This document shows, one piece after another, positions 1-4,272 of a stretch of DNA of 5,716 bases (within the stretch, counting starts at the first letter, position 1; each line of letters starts with the position of its first letter). The stretch covers positions 1-5,716 of the forward strand of contig PWWY01000106.1 of NCBI GenBank assembly GCA_003561325.1. Reading direction: 5' to 3'. Source of the DNA: Syntrophomonadaceae bacterium. Lineage in GTDB: Bacteria; Bacillota; Dethiobacteria; DTU022; UBA8154. A model generated the notes under the pieces. It saw nothing but the letters and a program-made list of their open reading frames with translations. It did not search any database and was not told where the DNA came from. Both the position numbers and the translations under genes were made by a program.

Positions 1-345
1 AGCGGCTTGAGCGGCATATTAGCGGTCAGCGCAGGAAATAGCCATTCACTGGCTGTTAAGCAAGATGGTACAGTATGGGCTTGGGGAGCTAACTGGTCCG
101 GCCTGCTGGGAGACGGCACCAACACAGATAGGTATACCCCGGTGCGGGTCAGTGGCTCGAGCGACGCAGTTGCGGTCAGCGCCGGTGGAGACCATTCCCT
201 TGGCTTACGGGGAGACGGCACGGTCTGGGCATGGGGATATAGCGGATCTGGCCAGCTAGGCGACGGGAGCGTATCATACAAAGCCCTACCGGTGCAGAGC
301 CTGATCAATCTGGGCAGAGTAACCCCATCTGTGGAAGGAATCTGA
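1..345 (+). CDS. RCC1-repeat protein, 3' end (5' end outside window, C-terminally truncated)
   Basis: This is the tail of a gene already open at base 1. Frame 1 encodes two RCC1 repeats with a 50-residue (150-bp) period. Each has the core pattern AVSAG..HSL......DGTVWAWG followed by G.LGDG and a TPV or LPV stretch; the shared DNA word GCGGTCAGCGC recurs at 22-32 and 172-182. RCC1 repeats fold as blades of a seven-bladed propeller, so several more blades should lie upstream. Bacterial versions are usually secreted or surface proteins with unknown binding partners. The TTG at position 7 is an internal codon, not a believable start, because it lies within a repeat and has no ribosome binding site. 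The frame stops at TGA 343-345, immediately after a short linker (GRVTPSVEGI), but homology to a further domain continues in the same frame. The visible protein therefore looks truncated. The repeat identity is clear; whether the shortened product is still made is unknown. Confidence 0.85.
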   Translation, partial: SGLSGILAVSAGNSHSLAVKQDGTVWAWGANWSGLLGDGTNTDRYTPVRVSGSSDAVAVSAGGDHSLGLRGDGTVWAWGYSGSGQLGDGSVSYKALPVQSLINLGRVTPSVEGI

Positions 346-630
346 ATATTCATTGAGGATGCCCGCCAGGAATTCGATGAATCCATCCTCTTCCAGGAGG
401 GGCACATCCTGGTGCTCATGGGGGTTTTCTTTGAGGCTATGAGGGCAACAGTTATTCGGGAAGCGGACAACTAGACGGCTGTTGGAGTTAAGGAGAGCGT
501 TGAAGTTCGGATACCCATTGGAATCACCCGGTCAACGGTGAATAAGAAGCTGTTAAATGGAATACCGGCGTTGATCTTTGAAAGCTGGACCTCCATCCTC
601 TTGAGTGTAAGATCACACAAAAGGATTTGA
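346..630 (+). pseudogene. Decayed stalk domain (copper amine oxidase N-terminal-like), former C-terminus of the RCC1 gene
   Basis: Reading on in frame 1 after the TGA at 343-345 gives IFIEDARQEFDESILFQEG, then LVLMGVFFEAMRATV..EADN, a TAG at 472-474, then TAVGVKESVEVRIPIG, TVNKK and PALIFESWTSILL, ending at TGA 628-630. This follows the stalk-domain pattern of Firmicutes surface proteins: F...P.L.EGRTLVPMRAIFEALGATV.WD..N.TA..VK....V.IPIGS..PTVNGK...LDVPA.I..GRTLVPLRFV. The conserved positions are eroded: GRTLVPMR has become GHILVLMG, GATV has become RATV, and the second GRTLVPLR has become SWTSILLS. The TAG sits where many relatives have Gln (DNQTA), so a C-to-T change explains it; the TGA could likewise come from CGA. 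RCC1 repeats followed by a stalk domain is a known architecture, and the frame and linker are continuous, so this is best read as the lost 3' part of the upstream gene. The family call is from memory of the pattern, not a search. Confidence 0.72.
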
Positions 631-671
631 TTAGGTTGTGCAAAAAAATGTTAATACATCAAACTATTAGT

Positions 672-699
672 ATAGAATTGTGAGGATAGTTCTGTTTTT
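672..699 (+). terminator. Weak candidate intrinsic terminator after the RCC1 remnant
   Basis: Positions 672-679 can pair with 688-695 (ATAGAATT with AGTTCTGT, including two G-U pairs) around an 8-nt loop. The TTTTT run at 695-699 overlaps the last paired base by one. The stem is AT-rich and weak, so this is only a candidate for ending transcripts from the decayed upstream gene. Confidence 0.22.
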
Positions 700-758
700 G
701 GCATCAATACTTCAGATTTAAACCCTTCGCACTTCGCCTTCGATCGAGTTTTCTTACA

Positions 759-787
759 TTGATAAACCCTGGCCCCGCTGGTATAAT
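759..787 (+). promoter_or_regulatory. Sigma-A-type promoter for the ABC transporter operon
   Basis: The -35 box TTGATA (759-764, five of six consensus bases) is separated by exactly 17 nt from a perfect -10 box TATAAT (782-787). The -10 is extended by TG at 779-780 (TGGTATAAT). Transcription should begin near 793-795, giving a leader of about 43 nt before the ATG at 838. This is the strongest promoter in the window, and its near-consensus form suggests substantial basal expression unless a repressor acts on it. No clear operator is visible. Confidence 0.82.
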
Positions 788-837
788 GAATTGAAGTTCA
801 CAGGGATCATGTATGCTGCCCGGAAAGAGATCTGCCC

Positions 838-1545
838 ATGGCAAATTCCTTGATCGTGGCGAAAAACGTAAAAAAAATCTATCACATGGGAGAAGTAACC
901 GTTCATGCCCTGCGGGGCGTGGATTTCTCCCTTGATGAAAAAGAACTGGTGGTTGTGCTGGGCCCCAGCGGATCCGGGAAAAGCACGCTGCTCAATATCA
1001 TCGGGGGCATGGACACGCCGACGGAAGGGGAACTATATTACCGTAGCCTGGCCCTGCACAGCGCCAACGGGCGGGAGCTAACCCAGTACCGCCGCAATGA
1101 CGTGGGCTTCATTTTTCAATTCTATAACCTCATGCCCAATTTAACGGCCTATGAGAACATCAACCTTTCTGTCCAGATTGCGAAAGATCCCTTGAAGATC
1201 GAGGATCTTCTGGAGCAGGTGGGGTTAAGCGACCGGCGGGACCACTTTCCTTCCCAGCTTTCAGGGGGAGAACAGCAGCGCGTGGCCATCGCCAGGGGGC
1301 TGGCGAAAAACCCGACCATGCTCTTGTGTGATGAACCGACGGGTTCCCTGGATCTGGCCGCGGGTGTGCAGGTCTTGAAGATCCTGCAGGCATTTTGCCA
1401 GACCTACGAAAAAACCGTGGTGCTCATCACCCACAACACGGTGATCAGTCAAATGGCAGACCGGATCATCTACATGAAAGACGGCATGATCGACCGGGTG
1501 GAACGCAATGACCAACCGATTCCCGCGGAAAAGGTGCGCTGGTAA
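838..1545 (+). CDS. ABC transporter ATP-binding protein, LolD/MacB type
   Basis: This is the cytoplasmic ATPase of an FtsX/MacB-class (type VII) ABC system. It hydrolyses ATP to drive the permease encoded next to it. All nucleotide-binding motifs are intact in the 235-residue product: an A-loop Tyr15 (KIYHMGEV), Walker A GPSGSGKST (42-50), Q-loop Gln94 in FIFQFYNL, signature LSGGEQQRVAIARG (141-154), Walker B MLLCDEPTG (161-169) with catalytic Glu166, D-loop SLD (170-172) and switch His199 (ITHN). The N-terminal pattern Y..G...V.AL.GVDF and the length of about 230 residues are typical of the LolD/MacB/YknY/YbbA branch. The start at 838 begins the homology, has GGAAAG (822-827) upstream at 10 nt, and sits about 43 nt after a strong promoter. 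The TAA stop overlaps the permease ATG by one base, so the two proteins are probably made in balanced amounts. Family is certain; substrate and exact subfamily are not. Confidence 0.97.
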   Translation: MANSLIVAKNVKKIYHMGEVTVHALRGVDFSLDEKELVVVLGPSGSGKSTLLNIIGGMDTPTEGELYYRSLALHSANGRELTQYRRNDVGFIFQFYNLMPNLTAYENINLSVQIAKDPLKIEDLLEQVGLSDRRDHFPSQLSGGEQQRVAIARGLAKNPTMLLCDEPTGSLDLAAGVQVLKILQAFCQTYEKTVVLITHNTVISQMADRIIYMKDGMIDRVERNDQPIPAEKVRW

Positions 1546-1547
1546 TG
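1531..1547 (+). promoter_or_regulatory. Ribosome binding site and TAATG coupling for the permease
   Basis: AAGGTG (1531-1536) lies 8 nt before the ATG at 1545, inside the last codons of the ATPase gene. The ATPase stop TAA (1543-1545) and the permease ATG share base A1545. This arrangement is typical of translational coupling by re-initiation and supports 1545 as the start. Confidence 0.75.
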
Positions 1548-3953
1548 CTCTGGAGGAAAATGATCCGCGACATTATGGGCAACAAGGGATCTTACCTGGC
1601 CTGCCTGGTGCTGGTGCTGATCGGGCTCGCGGTGTTTACGGCCTTTTCCATCGCAAGTAATAATTTGAGTTTTTCCCAGGAATCTTTTTACCGTGACCAG
1701 AACTTTGCCCATGGTTTCATTGAACTGGAGTCCATGCCTCGCAGTGATGTTGAAGGCCTTTCCGGCATAGAGGGGATAGACCAGGTCACCGGCCGCACAG
1801 TGAAAGAGGTGCGGGTGCATGATCCTCGCCGGGCCGAAGGGGTTTATCTCAAACTCGTTTCCCTGGACCTGGGAGAAGCCCGGAGAGTCAACGATGTCCT
1901 GCTCCTGCAGGGTGAGGGATTAACTTCGGGAGAGCTGCAAGCCTGGGTCGATAACCAGTTCTTTGCAGCCAACCGGCTGCGCCTCTACCAGGGCCTGGAG
2001 GTGATCGCCGGGGGGAGGCTCCATGAACTAACCCTGGTTGGCGTGGGCATGAGCCCTGAATTTACCTACGCCTTGCGGGATTTTAAAGAGATCTACCCCG
2101 ACCCGGAACGATTCGGCATCGCCTTTCTGTCCCAGGAAGACATGGAAAGACTCTTTCCCGAGACCCGGGGGCGGGTAAACGACCTGGTCTTTACCCTGGA
2201 ACCCGGGGCAGATTTTGACCGGACAAAGAATCGACTGGAACCCGAGTTGGAAGGCTATGGCTTGAGAACTATCTACCCGCGGGAGGACCAGGTCAGCCAC
2301 CTGGTATTGACCGAGGAAATAATGGGAATCCAAAGCATGTCCCGGGCGCTGCCTGTGCTTTTTTTGCTGATCGCCGGGGTAATCCTCTACATCATGCTCA
2401 AGCGGTTGGTGGAGCAGCAGCGCGGGCAGATCGGCATCTTAAAGGCTTTTGGTTACACGGATACGGAGATCACCGTGCATTACCTCTCCTATGCCCTGGT
2501 CGTGGGAACCGTGGGAGGGTTGGTGGGGGGTATCCTGGGCTTATGGCTGGCCCACTGGCTGACGTCCCTTTTACTGGAATTTTTTAACGTTCCAGCAGTG
2601 TTCGAGGAGGTTTCCCTCTATTACCTGCTCCTGGGCCTGCTGCTCTCGCTGGCCGTATTTCTTTTTTCCGGTTATCAGGGAAGCAAACAAGCTCTAAAGT
2701 TAAAGCCCGCCGAAGCCATGCGCCCGCCATCTCCACCTGTGATGCGGAAAACGCTCCTGGAGCGGGTAGGGTTTTTCTGGGGAATGCTGACGATCCAGGG
2801 GATGATGGCCGTAAGGAATCTCTCCCGGAACCGGGGCCGCACGTTTTTTATCTTCCTGGGAATTACCATCAGCAGTTCCGTGGTAGCTATGACCTGGTCG
2901 ATGAACGAGATGATGGATAAGTTGATTTTTCACCAGTTTGAGCGAGTGGAAACCTACGATGCAAAGATGATCCTGAATACCCCCATGGATCGCAACAGGG
3001 TCGAAAGAGAGCTGCAGCACATTCCTGGCATAACCAGGATCGAGCCCCTGCTGGAAGTGCCGGTATCCCTTTCGCACCGGTGGCGCAAAGAAGATGTTCT
3101 GCTGCTGGGAATTGACCGGGAGAGCAGATTTTACAACATCCTGGACAGGGACGGCAGCCGGGTTGAACTGCCGGAAAATGGGGTGATCCTTTCGCAGCGT
3201 TTGGCAGAAAAACTGGGTGTTTCCACCGGCTCAACCCTGGAACTGGACAGTCCCCTGCTTCGCTATGATAACCACTCCCACCCGGTCCAGGTGGTGCAGA
3301 CGATTCCGCAATACATGGGGATGAACGCCTACATGGAAATTTCTGAGGTGGAAGCGATCCTGGCACAGGGGACGCTGGCCACGTCTATGATGCTGGCTTT
3401 TGCTCACGAGGAAGATGAGGGAAGGGTCGGAGCAGTGCAAGGTTCCGCTGGGCTGTCTGACCTTCGTGATCGTTTTCGGGAAAGTGAAATGGTGGCAGGG
3501 ATTGACAGCGGGGAAGAGCGGATCAAGCAGGCGCGGGACCTTTTGGAAACATTCGGCAGCGTGATGTATCTTTACGTTTTTATCGGGGTGATTATCTGTT
3601 TTGCCATTATCTACAGTTCCAGCTTCATCGTGTTGTCGGAACGCAGCCGGGAACTTGCCTCCATGATGGTCCTGGGGATGACCCCGCGAGAGGTTTTTTC
3701 CGTGATCAGCTTTGAACAGTGGTTTGTGAGTATCTTTGCCCTGGCTGCCGGCATGCCCCTGGCCCAGCTGATGCAGTGGGGTTTGGCCGCGGAGATGAGC
3801 ACGGATTTATACAGCCTGCCTGCAGAGGTGTCGGCGGATTCGCTGTTCATGGGCCTACTTATTACGTCTTTGTCGATCTGGCTGGCCCAGCGGTTTGTCT
3901 TAAGCCGCATCGAAAAACTGAGTCTGATCGAGGTCTTGAAAACGAGAGAATAA
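1545..3953 (+). CDS. ABC transporter permease with two FtsX modules (MacB/YbbP-like)
   Basis: This 802-residue membrane protein is the partner of the preceding ATPase. It holds two copies of the FtsX unit: one long hydrophobic helix, an extracytoplasmic domain, then three helices. Module 1 has TM1 at about 17-38, an outer domain at about 40-262, and helices at about 267-287, 312-341 and 357-376. Module 2 has a helix at about 432-452, an outer domain at about 455-670, and helices at about 672-697, 722-745 and 766-786. After the second helix of each module comes the expected cytoplasmic coupling segment: RGQIGILKAFGYTDTEI (293-309) and RELASMMVLGMTPREVF (702-718). Each module ends in a similar tail, LKLKPAEAMR and LSLIEVLKTR. 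The outer domains carry MacB periplasmic-domain features, such as GVILSQRLAEKLGV (546-559). With two modules, a single chain can form the transmembrane pseudodimer, unlike four-helix MacB or YknZ, which dimerise. E. coli YbbP is similar in length and duplicated plan. It probably acts by mechanotransmission on an extracytoplasmic substrate; the substrate is unknown. Confidence 0.95.
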   Translation: MLWRKMIRDIMGNKGSYLACLVLVLIGLAVFTAFSIASNNLSFSQESFYRDQNFAHGFIELESMPRSDVEGLSGIEGIDQVTGRTVKEVRVHDPRRAEGVYLKLVSLDLGEARRVNDVLLLQGEGLTSGELQAWVDNQFFAANRLRLYQGLEVIAGGRLHELTLVGVGMSPEFTYALRDFKEIYPDPERFGIAFLSQEDMERLFPETRGRVNDLVFTLEPGADFDRTKNRLEPELEGYGLRTIYPREDQVSHLVLTEEIMGIQSMSRALPVLFLLIAGVILYIMLKRLVEQQRGQIGILKAFGYTDTEITVHYLSYALVVGTVGGLVGGILGLWLAHWLTSLLLEFFNVPAVFEEVSLYYLLLGLLLSLAVFLFSGYQGSKQALKLKPAEAMRPPSPPVMRKTLLERVGFFWGMLTIQGMMAVRNLSRNRGRTFFIFLGITISSSVVAMTWSMNEMMDKLIFHQFERVETYDAKMILNTPMDRNRVERELQHIPGITRIEPLLEVPVSLSHRWRKEDVLLLGIDRESRFYNILDRDGSRVELPENGVILSQRLAEKLGVSTGSTLELDSPLLRYDNHSHPVQVVQTIPQYMGMNAYMEISEVEAILAQGTLATSMMLAFAHEEDEGRVGAVQGSAGLSDLRDRFRESEMVAGIDSGEERIKQARDLLETFGSVMYLYVFIGVIICFAIIYSSSFIVLSERSRELASMMVLGMTPREVFSVISFEQWFVSIFALAAGMPLAQLMQWGLAAEMSTDLYSLPAEVSADSLFMGLLITSLSIWLAQRFVLSRIEKLSLIEVLKTRE

Positions 3954-3964
3954 GAGGATATATA
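3936..3964 (+). promoter_or_regulatory. Candidate secondary promoter before the palindromic spacer
   Basis: TTGAAA (3936-3941), inside the last permease codons, is 17 nt from TATATA (3959-3964), which overlaps a perfect TATAAT at 3961-3966 at 19-nt spacing. It could drive the adaptor gene separately, with a start near 3972 and a leader containing the whole palindrome. Neither spacing gives both boxes at consensus, so this is tentative. Confidence 0.33.
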
Positions 3965-3996
3965 ATTGAGGTGATGAATCTCCACCAGGTTTAGCT

Positions 3997-4186
3997 CTTG
4001 CTTCCCTGCTTGCCCGAAGTGAACGTCGGATTTGCCTGCATCAAAAGGCGCGCAGGGGTTTCAGCTAAGCCGCCTCAAACTGTTTGAACGAGCTTAGCGA
4101 GGGAGTTTTTGAGGCGGCCTGAAACCCCGAGCACCGAAACAACATCGGTCGCAAATCCCGTGGCTGCGGGCAAGCAGGGAAGCAAG
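3997..4186. repeat. Nested imperfect palindrome, possible non-autonomous mobile element
   Basis: The outer arms 3997-4016 and 4167-4186 are perfect 20-bp inverted repeats. Further in, GGATTTGC (4028-4035) matches GCAAATCC (4151-4158). GGGGTTTCAG (4055-4064) matches CTGAAACCCC (4119-4128) in the same register as the outer arms, and GCCGCCTCAAA (4069-4079) matches TTTGAGGCGGC (4108-4118). Each flank of the stem can also fold a side hairpin: CCTGC/GCAGG (4035-4039 with 4052-4056) and ACCGA/TCGGT (4133-4137 with 4145-4149). The whole would fold as a branched, cloverleaf-like structure in single-stranded DNA or RNA. It encodes no convincing protein. The size, terminal arms and intergenic position suit a palindromic miniature element mobilised in trans, or a structured RNA. 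I do not recognise a named family and see no target-site duplication at its edges. Confidence 0.72.
4064..4098 (+). other. Alternative hairpin at the tip of the palindrome
   Basis: GCTAAGC (4064-4070) pairs with GCTTAGC (4092-4098), and TCAAAC (4075-4080) pairs with GTTTGA (4082-4087) in the same register, separated by a symmetric 4x4 internal loop. This hairpin uses the same left-hand bases as the long inner stem (4069-4079 with 4108-4118), so the two folds exclude each other. TTTTT follows at 4106-4110, too far from the stem for an ordinary terminator. Confidence 0.5.
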
Positions 4187-4205
4187 GATGTATTTTCGGG
4201 CAAGC
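4167..4205. repeat. Direct repeat CGGGCAAGC at the right edge of the palindrome
   Basis: CGGGCAAGC occurs at 4167-4175 (start of the right arm) and again at 4197-4205, 30 bp further on and outside the palindrome. Its reverse complement is at 4008-4016 in the left arm. The extra copy may be a remnant of a second, partial element or an insertion scar. Confidence 0.5.
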
Positions 4206-4254
4206 TGGATAACCACATTAAGAAAACTTACCGGAAAGGAAACCAGGTGTTCTC

Positions 4255-4272
4255 GAGGAGGCGTTGTGATTG
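4255..4272 (+). promoter_or_regulatory. Ribosome binding site that decides the TTG start of the adaptor
   Basis: GAGGAGG (4255-4261) lies 8 nt before TTG at 4270-4272. An in-frame TGA occupies 4267-4269, directly before the TTG, so no start further upstream is possible. The nearby GTG at 4266 is out of frame. The strong site compensates for the weak start codon. Confidence 0.85.

Larger units (their letters stand above)
631..837 (+). promoter_or_regulatory. Noncoding leader upstream of the transporter operon
   Basis: No believable gene is seen in this stretch. Positions 635-720 are clearly more AT-rich than the flanks. A weak hairpin with a T-run (672-699) may end transcription from the left, and the sigma-A-type promoter at 759-787 starts the transporter operon. 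Between them are three CTTCG words (725-729, 732-736, 738-742) and the 8-bp palindrome TCGATCGA (740-747), just upstream of the -35 box. These could be a regulator contact site, but they are too short to call an operator. The ATPase start at 838 is preceded by a modest GGAAAG ribosome binding site (822-827). Confidence 0.6.
3954..4269 (+). other. Intergenic spacer between permease and adaptor
   Basis: These 316 bases contain no believable gene. They hold a possible -10 region (3959-3966), a six-codon open frame at 3974-3994 with GAGGTG directly abutting its ATG, the 190-bp palindromic element (3997-4186), a further copy of CGGGCAAGC (4197-4205), a small TAAG/CTTA hairpin (4219-4230) and the adaptor's ribosome binding site. 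The spacer is unusually long for a three-gene operon whose first two genes overlap. Without the palindrome, about 126 bases would remain. ACCAGGT occurs on both sides of the element (3984-3990 and 4242-4248), but not at its edges, so it is not a clear target-site duplication. Confidence 0.7.

Noticed and set aside
7..9. TTG at position 7 as the start of the RCC1 protein
   Set aside because: It falls within a repeat unit, the frame is already open at base 1, and no ribosome binding site can be seen; it only reflects the window edge.
661..676. Additional promoter in the AT-rich stretch (TATAGA at 671-676)
   Set aside because: No acceptable -35 hexamer is found at 16-18 nt upstream.
2887..3366. 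159-residue open frame on the - strand
   Set aside because: It lies entirely within the permease gene, its translation is Pro/Ser/Cys-rich without any recognisable domain, and it has no ribosome binding site; the + strand frame is clearly the real one.
838..3953. Naming the genes macB, lolD/lolE or ybbA/ybbP
   Set aside because: The family is clear, but MacB is one fused polypeptide with a four-helix permease, LolC/LolE have four helices, and membership of the YbbAP group cannot be shown without a phylogeny; no gene symbol is justified.
3974..3994. Six-codon open frame MNLHQV preceded by GAGGTG
   Set aside because: The Shine-Dalgarno-like GAGGTG directly abuts the ATG with no spacing, and the peptide has no recognisable leader-peptide features such as a run of regulatory codons.
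3997..4186. Integron attC site, CRISPR repeat or tRNA-like gene as explanations of the palindrome
   Set aside because: There is no attC core site pair (R'/R'' with GTTRRRY), no repeat-spacer periodicity, and no tRNA acceptor, anticodon or T-loop pattern in the cloverleaf-like fold.
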